Shown here: positions 24,711 through 35,841 of the stretch, in pieces | How the letters are laid out: each line of letters starts with the position of its first letter | Numbering within the stretch: the stretch's first letter is position 1 | Source of the DNA: Inia geoffrensis | Taxonomy: Eukaryota; Chordata; Mammalia; Artiodactyla; Iniidae | NCBI GenBank assembly: GCA_036417435.1 | Contig: CM070908.1 | Location: 46,347,090 to 46,411,089, forward strand | Reading direction: 5' to 3' | Length of the DNA stretch: 64,000 bases | The notes under the pieces: model-generated | Told to the model about the DNA's origin: nothing | Seen by the model: only the letters and a program-made list of their open reading frames with translations | Database searches by the model: none | Program-made: the position numbers and the translations under genes

Positions 24711-24955
24711 TCAGTGGTTAGAGCACAGTTTCTGAAGCCTGACTATGTGGGTTTGTGTTCCCAGCTCCAGCACTAACTACCAACATGACCATGCACAAAT
24801 TGAACCACACTGCCTCAATATCTAAAATGGGATGTAGTTATGCCTATGCAATAACGTTGTTATGAAGGCTAAATGAGATGATACGTGTACAATTACCATG
24901 AGCAGGTGCCTGGCATATAGTAAGCACAATTAAGTGGCTGCTATTGTAATTATTC
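24711..24955 (+). mobile_element. MIR SINE, nearly complete
   Basis: The sequence follows the MIR order: tcagtggttagagcacagtt, a tRNA-like head with gggtttgtgttcccagctc, the central aaaatgggatgtagttatgc, then gttgttatgaaggctaaatg and gcctggcatatagtaagcac. The whole length of about 245 bp is represented. Confidence 0.85.
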
Positions 24956-25010
24956 AACTTCATTTGTCCAAGTAAGCTTGAAAGTATCAACATATATGAG
25001 TCTGTAGTAT

Positions 25011-25712
25011 TTTTTTTAATTGGGGTATAGTTGTTTTAAAATGTTGTGTTTGTTTCTACTGTACAGCGAAGAGGAGTCCCCTGTGCTATACAGCAGGTTC
25101 TCATTAGTTATGTATTTTATACATATTAGTGTTTGTATGTCAATCCCAATCTCCCAGTTCATCCCACCCCCTTTTCCCCCTTGGTGTCCATACATTTTTT
25201 CTCTACATCTGTGTCTCTATTTCTGCCTTGCAAACAGGTTCATCTGTACCATTTCCTATATTCCACATATATGCATTAATATACAATATTTGTTTTTCTC
25301 TTTATGACTTACTTCACTCTGTATGACAGTCTCTAGGTACATCAGTGTCTCTACAAATGACACAATTTCATTCCTATTTATGGTTGAGTAATATTCCAAT
25401 GTATATAAGTACCACATCTTCTTTATCCATTAATCTGTTGATGGGAATTTAGGTTGCTTTCATGACCTGGCTATTGTAAATAGTGCTGCAATGAACATTG
25501 AGGTGCATGTGTCTTTGTGAGTTATGGTTTTCTCTGAGTACATGCCCAGTAGTGGGATTGCTGGATCATATGGTAATTCTATTTTTAGTTTTCTAAGGAA
25601 CCTCCAAACTGTTCTCCATAGTGGTTGTATCAAATTTACTTTCCCACCAACAGTGCAAGAGGGTTCCCTTTTCGCCACACCCTCTCAAGCATTTATTGTC
25701 TGTAGTATTTTT
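25011..25712 (-). mobile_element. L1-7: 5'-truncated L1
   Basis: Poly(T) at 25011-25017 is followed by the 3' UTR (ttggggtatagttgttttaa) and the ORF2 C-terminus in antisense. A minus-strand frame at 25460-25678 carries SCTVGGKVNLIQPLW and [19 protein letters not shown]. The 15-base string gtctgtagtattttt occurs at 25000-25014 and again at 25698-25712 and is a candidate target-site duplication that partly overlaps L1 sequence. Confidence 0.88.
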
Positions 25713-26208
25713 GATAATAGGTAGTGTGTCTAAATCAGCACTGTAGCTCCATGGTTAGCAGGTTTTTAATATTGTTCCTTGCAAGGATGTTTTAGGTATT
25801 CAGGGCCTCTCTGGAAGGGGTTCTGGGAATAATCTTGAATTTTTTTTTTAACATCTTTATTGGAGTATAATTGCTTTACAATGTTGTGTTAGTTGCTGCT
25901 GTATAACAAACTGAATCAGCTATATCTATACATATATCCCCATATCTCCTTCCTCTTGAGTCTCCCTCCCACACTCCCTAACCCACCTCTTTAGGTGGAC
26001 AAAAAGCACCAAGCTGATCTCCCTGTGCTGTGCAGCTGCTTCCCACTAGCTATCTATTTTAAATTTGGTAGTGTATATATGTCCATGCCACCATCTCACT
26101 TCATCCCAGCTTACCCATCTCCCTCCCCGTGTCCTCAAGTCCATTCTCTATGTCAGCATCTTATTCCTGGCTTGACCCTAGGTTCTTCAGAACCATTTGT
26201 TTCTTTTT

Positions 26209-29200
26209 TTAGATTCCATATATATGTGTTAGCACACAGTATTTGTTTTTCTCTTTCTGACTTACTTCACTCTGCATGACAGTCTCTAGGTCCATCCACC
26301 TCACTACAAATAACTCAATTTCATTTCTTTTCATGACTGAGTAATATTCCATTGCATATATGTGCCACATCTTCTTTATCCATTCATCTGTTGATGGACA
26401 TATAGGTTGCTTCCATGTCCTGGCTATTGTAAATAGAGCTGCAATGAACATTGTGGTACATGAATCTTTTCGTTTATGGTTTCCTAAGGTAATATGCCCA
26501 GTACTGGGATTGCTGGGTTGTATGGTAGTTCTATTTTTAGATTTTAAGAAGCTCCATACTGTTTCCATAGTGACTGTATCAATATACATTCCCACCAACA
26601 ATGCAAGATGGTTCCCTTTTCTCCACAACCTCTCCAGCATTTATTATTTGTAGATTTTTTGATGATGGCCATTCTGACCAGTGTGAGGGGATACCTCATT
26701 GTAGCTTTGATTTGCATTTCTCTAATGATTAGTGATGTTGATCCTTTCATGTGTTTGTTGCCAATCTGTATATCTTCTTTGGAGAAATGTCTGTTTAAGT
26801 CTTCTGTCCATTTTTGGATTCCGTTGTTTCTTTTTTTGATACTGACCTGCATGAGCTGTTTGTATATTTTGGAGATTAATCCTTTGTCAGTTGCTTCGTT
26901 TGCAAATATTTTCTCCCATTCTGAGGGTTGTCTTTTCATCTTGTTTATGGTTTCCGTTGCTGTGCAAAAGCTTTTAACTTTCATTAGGTTAAGTCCCATT
27001 TGTTTATCTTTGTTTTTATTTCCATTTCTCTATGAGGTGGATCAAAAAGGGTCTTGCTGTGATTTATGTCAAAGAGTGCTTTTTCTATAGTTTCCTCTAA
27101 GAATTTTATAGTGTTTGGCCTTACATTTAGTTCTTTAATCTATTTTCACTTTATTTTTGTTTATGGTGTTAAGAAGTGCTCTAATTTCATTCTTTTACAT
27201 GTAGCTGTCCAGTTTTCCCAGCACCACTTATTGAAGAGGCTGTCTTTTCTACACTATATATCCTTGCCTCCTTTATCAAAGGTACGGTGACCATATGTGC
27301 ATGGGTATATCTCTGGGATTTCTATCCTTTTCCATTGACCTATATTTCTGTTTTTGTGTGAGTAACATACTTTCTAGATTACTATAGCTTAGTAGTATAG
27401 TCTGAAGTCAGGGAGTCTGATTCCTCCAGCTCCATTTTTCTCTCTCAATATTACCTTGGCTATCAGGGGTCTTTTGTGTTTCCATACAAACTGTGAAATT
27501 TTTTGTTCTACTTCTGTGAAAAATTCCTTTGGTAGTTTGAGAGCGATTGCATTGAATGTATAGATGCTTTGGGTAGTAAAGTCATTTTCACAATGTTGAT
27601 TCTTCCAATCCAAGGACACGGAATATCTCTCCAGCTGTTTGTATCATCTTTAATTTCTTTCATCAGTGTCTTATAGTTTTCTGCATACAGGTCTTTTGTC
27701 TCCTTAGGAGGTTTATTCCTAGGTATTTTATTCTTTTTGATGCAGTGGTAAATGGGAGTGTTTTGTTAATATCTCTTTCAGATTTTTCATTTTTAGTGTA
27801 TAGGAAATCAAGAGATTTCTGTGCATTAATTTTGTATCCTGCTACTTTACCAAATTCATTGCTTAGCTATAGAAGTTTCCTGCCAGCATGTTTAGGGCTC
27901 TCTATATGTAGTATCATGTCATATGCAAACAGTGACAGCTTTACTTCCTCTTTTCTGATTTGGATTCCTTTTATTTCCTTTTCTTCTCTGATTGCTGTGG
28001 CTAAAACTTCCAAAACTATGTTGAATAAGAGTGGTAAGAGTGGGCAACCTTGTCTTGTTCCTGATCTTAGTGGAAATGCTTTCAGTTTTTTGCCATTGAG
28101 GATGATGTCGGCTGTGGGTTTGTCATATATGGCCTTTATTATGTTGAGGAAAGGTCCCTCTATGCCTACTTTCTGTAGGGTTTTTATCATAAATGGGTGT
28201 TGAATTTTGTCAAAAGCTTTCTCTGCATCTATTGAGATGATCATATGGTTTTTCTCCTTCAATTTGTTAATATGGTTTATCAAATTGATAGATTTGCATA
28301 TATTGAAGAATCCTTGCATTCCTGGAATAAACCCCACTTGATCATGGTGTATGATCCTTTTAATATGCTGCTGGATTCTGTTTGCTAGTATTTTGTTAAG
28401 GATTTTTGCATCTTTGCTCATCAATGATATTGACATCTAGTTTTTTTTGTGACATCTTTATCTGGTTTGGTATCAGGGTGATGGTGGCCTCAGAGAATGA
28501 GTGAGTGAGTGTTCCACCCTTTGCTATATTTTAGAAGAGTTTGAGAAGGATAGGTGTTAGCTCTTCTCTAAATGTTTGATAGGATTTGGCTGTGAAGCCA
28601 TCTGGCCCTGGGTTTTTGTTTGTTGGAATATTTTAAATCACAGTTTCAATTTCAGTGCTTGTGATTGGTTTGTTTATATTTTCTGTTTCTCCCTGTTTCA
28701 GTCTAGGAAGGTTGTGCTTTTCTAAGAAGTTGATTTCTTCCACGTTGTCTATTTTATTGGCATATAGTTGCTTGTAGTCATCTCTCATGATCCTTTGTAT
28801 TTTTGCAGTGTAAGTTGTTACTTCTCTTTTTTCATTTCTAATTCTGGTGATTTGAGTCTGTTCCCTTTTTTTCTTGATGTGTCTGGATAATGGTTTATCA
28901 ATTTGGTAACTTCTCAAAGGACCAGCTTTTCGTTTTATTGATCTGCGCTATTGTTTCCTTCATTTTTTATCATTTATTTCTGATCTGAACTTTATGATTT
29001 CTTTCTTTCTGCTAATCCGGGGGGGGTTGTTCTTCTTTCTCTAATTGCTTTAGGTGTAAGGCTAGGTTGTTTACTTGAGATGTTTCTTGTTTCTTGAGGA
29101 AGGAATGTATTGCTATAAACTTCCCTCTTAGAATGGCTTTTGCTGCACCCCATAGGTTTTGAGTCATTGTGTTTTCATTGTCATGTGTTTCTATGAATTT

Positions 29201-30009
29201 TTTTATTTCCTCTGTGAATTCTTCAGTGATCTCTTTGTTGTTTAGTAGTGTAGTGTTTAGCCTCCATGTGTTTGTATTTCTTACAGATTTTATCCTGCAT
29301 TTGATATCTAGTCCCACAGCATTGTGGTCAGAAAAGATACCCAATACAGTTTCAATTTTCTTAAATTTACCAAGGCTTGTTTTGTGACCCTAGATATGAT
29401 CTATCCTGGAGGATGTTCCATGAGCATTTGAGAAGAAAGTGTATTCTGCTGTTTTTGGATGGAATGTCCTATAAGTATCATTTAAGTCTATCTATTCTAA
29501 TGTGTCATTTAAACCTTGTGTTTCCTTTTTTCTTTTCTATTTGAATGATCTGTCCATTGGTGTAAATGGGTGTTGAATTACCCTACCATGATTGTGTTAC
29601 TGTCAATTTTCCCTTTTTTGGCTGTTAACATTTGCCTTATGTATTGAGGTGCTCCTATGTTGCATGCATACATATTTACAATTGTTATATCTTCTTCTTG
29701 GGTTCATCCCTTGATCATTATGTAGTATCCTTCTTTGTCTCTTGTAATAGTCCTTTTTTTAAAGTCTATTTTGTCTGATATGAGAGTTGCTACTCCAGCT
29801 TTCTTTTGATTTCCATTTGCATGGAATAACTTTTTCCATCCTCTCAGTTTTAGTCTGTATGTGTCCCTAGGTCTGAAGTGGGTCTCTTGTAGACAGCATA
29901 TATATAGGTCTTGTTTTTGTATCCATTCAACCAGTCTATGTCTTTTGGTTGGAGCATTTAATCCATTTACATTTAAGGCAGTTATCAATATGTGTGTTCC
30001 TATTACCAT
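26209..30009 (-). pseudogene. L1-8 ORF2 pseudogene
   Basis: The start at 30009 (MVIGTHILITALNVNG) and the C-terminal THIYGI plus stop at 26209 are both present, giving about 3.8 kb. Large minus-strand pieces are 29704-30009 (endonuclease start with LQETHFRPRDTYR), 29012-29344, 28633-28917, 27867-28436 (189 codons, RT), 26544-26999 (151 codons, Cys-rich region [18 protein letters not shown]) and 26209-26640 (143 codons). The RT catalytic motif reads FAYD (27918-27929). Frameshifts divide the gene. Confidence 0.9.
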
Positions 30010-30067
30010 TTTCCTAATTGTTCTGGGTTTGTTATTGTAGGTCTTTTCCTTCTTTTGTGTTTCCTGC

Positions 30068-30962
30068 CTACAGAAGTTCCTTTAGGATTTGTTGTAAACC
30101 TTCTTTGGTAGTGCGGAATTCTCTTAGCTTTTGCTTCTCTGTAAAGATTTTAATTTCTCCATCAAATCTGAATGAGATTCTTGCTGGGTAGAGTAATCTT
30201 GGTTGTAGGTTTTTCTCTTTCATCCACTTGAAATATGTCCTGCCACTCCCTTCTGGTTTGCAGAGTTTCTGCTGAAAAATGAGCTGTTAAGCTTATCAGG
30301 ATTCCATTTCTGTTATTTGTTACCTTTTCCTTGCTGCTTTTACTATTTTTCTTTGTATTTAATTTTTGATAGTTTGATTAATATGTGTCTTGGTGTGTTT
30401 CTCCTTGGATTTATCCTGTATGGGACTCTCTGTGCTCCCTGGGCTTGATTGACTATTTCCTTTCCCATACTAGGGAAGTTTTCAACTATAATCTCTTCAA
30501 ATATTCTCTCAGACACTTTCTTTTTCTCTTCTTATTCGGGGACCCCTATAATTCAAATGTTGGTGTTTTTAATGTTGTCCCAGAAGTCTCTGAGACTGTC
30601 CTTAATTCTTTTAATTCTTTTTTCTTTTTTCTGCTCTGTGGTAGTTAATTCCACTATTTTATCTTCCAGGTCACTTATCCATTCTTCTGCCTCAGTTATT
30701 CTGCTATTGATTCCTTCTACAGAGTTTTAAATTTCATTTATTGTGTTGTTCGTCATGTTTGTTTTTTGGTCTTTAGCTCTTCTTGGTCCTTCTTAAATGT
30801 TTCTTGTATTTTTTCCATTCTATTTCCAAAATTTTAAATTGTGTTTACTATCATTACTCTTAATTCTTTTTCAGGTAGACTGCCTATTTTCTGTTTACTT
30901 GTTTGGTCTGGTGGGTTCTTACCTTGCTCCTTCATCTGCTGCATGTTTCTTTGTCTTCTCAT
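30068..30962 (-). pseudogene. L1-8 ORF1 pseudogene
   Basis: The expected start (CAT complement at 30960-30962) and stop (30068-30070) are at the usual spacing, about 60 bp from ORF2. The antisense text agrees with ORF1 of L1-10 and L1-12 throughout, but no long minus-strand frame survives, so the frame is heavily damaged. Confidence 0.75.
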
Positions 30963-33489
30963 TTTGTTTAACTTACTGTGTATGTGATCTCCTTTTTGCA
31001 GGCTGCAAGTTCATAGTTTCCATTGTTTTTGGTGTCTGCCCACAGTGGGTAAGGTTGTTTCAGTGTATTGTGTAGGATTCCTGGTGGAGGGCACTGAAGC
31101 CTGTGTTCTGGTGGTTGAGGCTGGATCTTTTCTTTTTGTGAGCAGGACCATGTCCAGTGGTGTGTTTTGGGATATTTGTGAACTTATTATGATTTTAGGC
31201 AGCCTCTCTGCTAATAAGTGAGGTTGTGTTCCTGTCTTGCTAGTTGTTTGGCATAGTGTGTCCAGCACTGTAGCTTTCTGGTCATTGAGTGCTGCTGGGT
31301 CTTAGCATTGAGATGGAGATCTCTGGGAGAGCTTTCACCACTTGATATTACATGGGGCCGGGTGGTCTCTGTTGGACCAATTTCCTGAAATTGGCTCTCC
31401 CACCTCAGAGGCTCATGTCTGACACCTGGCTGGAGCACAATGACCCTGTCAACCACACAGATCTGAAGAAAAGGGAGGGTACTGGTGCCTGTGTTCTGGT
31501 GGTTGAGCCTGGATCTTGTATTTCTGGTGGGCAGGACCATGTCAGCGGTGTGTTTTGTGGTGTTTGTGAAGTTAATATGATTTTAGGCAGCCTCTCTGTT
31601 AATGGTTGGCGTTGTGTTCCTATCTTGCTAGTTGTTTGGCATAGGGTGTCCAGCACTGTAGCTTGCTGTTCATTGAGTGGTGCTGGGTCTTAGCATTGAG
31701 ATGGAGATCTCTGGGAGAACTTTCATCATTTGACATTATGTGGGGCTGGTAGGTCTCTGGTGGACCAATGTACTGAACTTGGCTCTCCGACCTCAGAGGC
31801 TCAGGCCCGACACCCAGCCAGATCAACAAGACCCTGTCAGCCCCATGGCTCTGAAGAAAAGGGAGAAAAAGAAGAAGGAAAGAAAGAAAAAATAAAATAA
31901 AGTTATTAAAATAAAAAATTTATAAAATATTAAAATTTTTTAAAAAGAAAGAAAGAAGAGAGCAACCAAACCAAAAAACAAATCCACTAATGATAACAAG
32001 CACTAAAAACTATACCAGGAAAAAAAAAGGACAGACAGAACACTAGTTCAAATGGTAAAAGCAAGTCTATACAGACAAAATCACCCAAAGAACCATACAT
32101 ATACACTCACCAAAAGAGAAAAAGATATATATTTTTCTTAAATAAAGGAAGAGAACAACCAAATCAATAAACAAATCTACCAATGATAATAAGCTCTAAA
32201 TACTAAACTAAGATAAACATAAAACTAGAAACAAATTAAATGCAGAAAGTAAACCCCAAGTCTACAGTTGCTCCCAAAGACCAGCACCTCAATTTTGTGA
32301 TGATTCATTGTGTATTCATGTATTCCACAGATACAGGGTACATCAAGTTGATTGTGGAGCTTTAATCCGCTGCTCCTGAGGCTGCTGGGAGAAATTTCCC
32401 TTTCTCTTCTTTGTTTGCACAGCTCCTGGGGTTCAGTTTTGGATTTGGCCCCACCTGTGTGTGTAGGTCACTGGGGGTTTCCCACCCATAGAGGATGGGG
32501 TTAAAGTAGCAGCTGATTAGGGGCTCTGGCTCACTCAGGCCAAGGGGAGGGAGGGGTATGGCAGTTATAATTGGAATGCAGGGCAAGCTTGTGGTGGTAG
32601 AAGCCAGCGTGATGTTGCAACAGCCTGAGGCGTGCCGTGTGTTCTCCTGGGGAAGTTGTCCCTGGATCACAGGACCCTGGCAGTGATGGGCTGCACAGCC
32701 TCCTGGGAGGGGAGGTGTGGATAGTGACCTGTGCTTGCACACAGGGTCCTTGGTGCAGCAACCTTAGCAGCAGCAGCAGCCTTAGCATCTCATGCCCATC
32801 TTTGGTGTCCATGCTTATAGCCAGCCGCTCCCATCTCTGGAGTTTGTTTAGACAGTGTTCTGAATCCCCTCTCCTCGTGCACCCTGAAACAATGGTCTCT
32901 TGCTTCTTAGCCAGTTCCAGACTTTTTCCCAGACTCCCTCTCAGCTAGCTTGGCTCACTAGCCCCCTTCAGGCTATGTTCACACAGCCAACCCCAGTCTT
33001 CTCCCTGGGATCTGTCCTCCGAAGAAGCTTGAGCCTCAGCTCCTAACCCCCACCTGCCCCAGTGGGTGAGCAGACAAGCATCTCAGGCTGGTGAGTGCTG
33101 GTCAGCACCGATCCTCTGTGCAGGAATCTTCCCGCTTTGCCCTCTGCACCCCTGTCTCTGATCTCTCCTCCATGGCTCTGAAGCTCCCCCCACCCCCCAC
33201 AACCCCCTGTCTCCTCCAGTGAAGGTGCTTCCTAGTGTGTGGAAACTTTTCCTCCTTCACAGCTCCCTCCCAGAGGTGCAGGTCCCATCCTTATTCTTTT
33301 GTTTCTGTTTTTTCTTTTGCCCTACCCAGGTACATGGGGAGTTTCTTGCCTTTTGGGAAGTCTGAGGTCTTCTGCCAGCATTCAGTAGGTGTTCTGTAAG
33401 AGTTGTTCCACATGTAGATGTATTTCTGATGTATTTGTGTGGAGAAAGGTGATCTCCACGTCTTACTCCTCCACCATCTTGGAGGTCCC
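30963..33489 (-). promoter_or_regulatory. L1-8 5' UTR
   Basis: About 2.5 kb, the longest of the four complete 5' UTRs, because positions 31093-31480 are duplicated at 31481-31865. The purine tract (about 31851-31890) is short. The AAGATGGCGG tip motif has become AAGATGGTGG. Confidence 0.75.
31093..31865 (-). repeat. 388 bp tandem duplication in L1-8 5' UTR
   Basis: Three separate landmarks recur exactly 388 bp apart: 31093/31481 (the actg start of the unit), 31191/31579 (gattttaggc) and 31463/31851 (ctgaagaaaagggag). There is therefore no net indel between the copies. The unit ends in the first bases of the purine tract. The other L1 copies in the window carry this segment once. Confidence 0.93.
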
Positions 33490-33842
33490 CCCGACCTTGA
33501 TTCTTATGTTTCTTAATAAATATTGTTTCCATAGGCAACAGGACTACCTGTAAAAGAATTTTGTCTTTGTGTCTGCAAGCAATTGACAAATTGTTTTGTT
33601 CTCAGTTCCCATTGTATAGAACAGCTAAAGAATGAGGAGGAGGAGAAGGAGGAGGTGGAAGCAAGGAAGCATGATTCAGTCCATAATTCAAAAAATATAT
33701 TTTAAATTTGTGAAAACAAAGTCAGGATTTAAATAATCAGTGTTGTAGTCAAAAGAGTTCAAACCAAGAAACCTCTCTAATTTCCCTTTTTACCCTTATA
33801 TGTTATTGAGATAATTGCCTTAAATCTTTACATGTGCTTTAA
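33490..33842. other. Unique sequence with short purine-rich stretch
   Basis: No gene or recognisable repeat. A purine-rich stretch of aggaggagaaggaggaggtg type occurs near 33635-33665. Confidence 0.55.
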
Positions 33843-34053
33843 TTTTTTTTTTTTTTTTTTTTTTTGCGGTATGTGGACCTCTCACTGTTGTGGCCTCTCC
33901 CATTGCAGAGCACAGGCTCTGGACTCTCAGGCTCAGTGGCCATGGCTCACAGGCCCAGCCGCTCCATGGCATGTGGGATCTTCCCAGACCGGGACACGAA
34001 CCCACATCCCCTAGGCAGGCAGACTCTCAACAACTGTGCCACCAGGGAAGCCC
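33843..34053 (-). mobile_element. CHR-type tRNA-derived SINE, minus strand
   Basis: A T run (33843-33865) is followed by the body and, at the right, the reverse of the tRNA head (ccaccagggaagccc). The 10 bp target-site duplication tacatgtgct is at 33829-33838 and 34054-34063. The phrases gcggtatgtggacctctcac and gggacacgaacccacat are typical of cetacean CHR-2-like copies. Confidence 0.93.
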
Positions 34054-34063
34054 TACATGTGCT

Positions 34064-34732
34064 CTTTATCATGATGTGGAGAGCCATAACTTTCTGTCTC
34101 TGCCGTTTCTCTCTGTCTCTCGCTTTCTCATACACACACACACACGCACACACACACACATAATTCATCCTGCCATCTGTTCCTCATTCTTCTGCCATTC
34201 CAAGATGGGGGAGGGTGAAAACATGAACGTAGCTCTCTTTTTAGGCTTCTCTTCCATGACCCATCCAGGTCTTAGTTAAGGAGAAAGATCTTCCTGAATC
34301 CTGTGGCTACAAACTGTACCTGGAAAAATGTGTAAAATTATAGATTAAATGCTGAAGAAAGGACATTTCGTCACCTTAAATAAAATTTGGAGCATTTTCT
34401 AAATTATTGCTTCTGTACTTAAGGACATAAAAGTCATTTCAGACTTCTTTGTCCATGTTTGTAACTAGACTTAGGGTGAAAAGATTGTAATTTCTTGTGC
34501 ATATATTTAGCAGGCAAAAATTCTTAGTCATAACATCAAAATAAAACTAGTGTAATTTGAAAGTATTATCTTCACAATATTGTAGTTCTGTGTTTTGCAT
34601 TATCAGCCATACTGATACATGATAAATATGAGCAAAACAGGTAAAGTCCTAAAATTTCACTTTTCTCACCTTAAAATGAGTAAGATGATGCTACTAATTT
34701 ATTGGTTAGGACAATTGTATCTGTTTTCTATT
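34064..34732. other. Unique sequence with (CA)n run
   Basis: Includes an imperfect (CA)n microsatellite at 34131-34161. No gene seen. Confidence 0.6.
34131..34161. repeat. (CA)n microsatellite
   Basis: About 15 CA units with one CG interruption. Confidence 0.92.
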
Positions 34733-35841
34733 TTTGCATGACAAACTTAGTACCTCAAAACAATATCCAATGGACACTGTGGTGCATGTGTCTTTGCAGC
34801 ACTATTTACAAAAGCCAGGTCATGGAAGCAAACAAAATGTGCATCGACAGATGAATGCATAAAGAAGATGTAGTACATATATACAATGGAATATTATTCA
34901 GCCATAAAAAGAATGAAATTGGGTCATTTGTAGAGACATGGATTGTACGTGTGGACCTAGAGATTGTCATACAGAATGAAGTAAGTCAGAAAGAGAAAAA
35001 CAAATATCATAATAATGCATATATGTGGAATCTATAAAAATGGTACAGTTGAACCTGTTTGCAAGGCAGAAATAGAGACAAAGTTGTAGAGAACAAATAT
35101 ATGGACACCAAGGTGGGAAAAATGGGGTGGAATGAATTGGGAGGTTGGGATTGACATACATACACTAATATGTGTAAAATAGATAACTAATGAGAACCTG
35201 CTGTAGAGCACATGGAACTCTACTTTACTTCTCTATAAAGTAGAAACTATCACAAAATTGTAAAACAACTATACCCTAATAAAAAATAAAAACAAACAAA
35301 CAATACTCATTTCTTATCTCACAGTTCTGTAGGTCAGAAGCCTGGATGGGCTCAACTATGTTTTTTTTTCAGAGTCTCACAATTCTAAAACCATGGTATC
35401 AGCCAGGCTCTGATCCCATTTGGAGTTCAGAGTCCTCTTTCAAGCTCATGTGGTCATGGAAAAATTTAGTTTCTCAGTTGAATAGGGTCTGAGGCCCTTG
35501 ATTCCTTGCTAATGGTCATCCAAGAATCACTCTCAGATCCTGGCGGCCACACACTTCCTTACCATGTGACTCCTCAAAGCCAGCAGTGAATCCTCTTCAT
35601 GCTTTGGATCTCTCTGTCTTCCTGTGTCTATGATCAGATTTTAAAAGGACTCATATGATTAATTCAGGCCCACCTGAATAATACCCCTGTCTTAAGGTCA
35701 GCTGATTTGAAACCTTAATTACAGCTGCAAAATCCCTTCATGGCAGTACCGTGATTAGTGTTTGATTGAATATTGGGAGAAGTTGTGTGTACACCAGCAG
35801 CCAGGAATCAGGGGCCATCTTAAAATCCTACCTACTACAAG
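34733..35841 (+). repeat. Ancient mammalian repeat split by L1-9, family not assigned
   Basis: The left stub (about 34722-34757, ttctatttttgcatgacaaa, cttagtacctcaaaa) and the right part (about 35298-35841, ttcttatctcacagttctgt, aaggtcagctgatttgaaac, ttaattacagctgcaaaatc) read as one old element interrupted by L1-9. It shares wording with the repeats at 10434 and 24165. Confidence 0.6.
34766..35297 (+). mobile_element. L1-9: 5'-truncated L1, sense
   Basis: Starts in the ORF2 C-terminus (agcactatttacaaaagcca) and includes a 60-codon remnant at 34855-35037 that ends the ORF2 reading. It continues through the 3' UTR (ggtacagttgaacctgtttg) to an A-rich end (aaaaaataaaaacaaacaaa). The 8 bp aaacaata at 34758-34765 and 35298-35305 is a plausible target-site duplication, and removing the element restores the ancient repeat. 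Confidence 0.88.

Larger units (their letters stand above)
25841..33489 (-). mobile_element. L1-8: full-length L1 with duplicated 5' UTR segment
   Basis: On the + strand it runs from poly(T) (25840-25849) through the 3' UTR, ORF2, ORF1 and a long 5' UTR to the ccaccatctt tip (33471-33480) and about 9 further bases. At about 7.65 kb it is the longest element here; the extra length comes from a 388 bp tandem duplication in the 5' UTR. Only a weak flank match is seen, so I do not claim a target-site duplication. Both ORFs are broken. Confidence 0.93.

Noticed and set aside
25831..33500. Possible target-site duplication of L1-8 (cttgaattttt against cttgattctta)
   Set aside because: Only a partial match next to a poly(T) run; not above chance.
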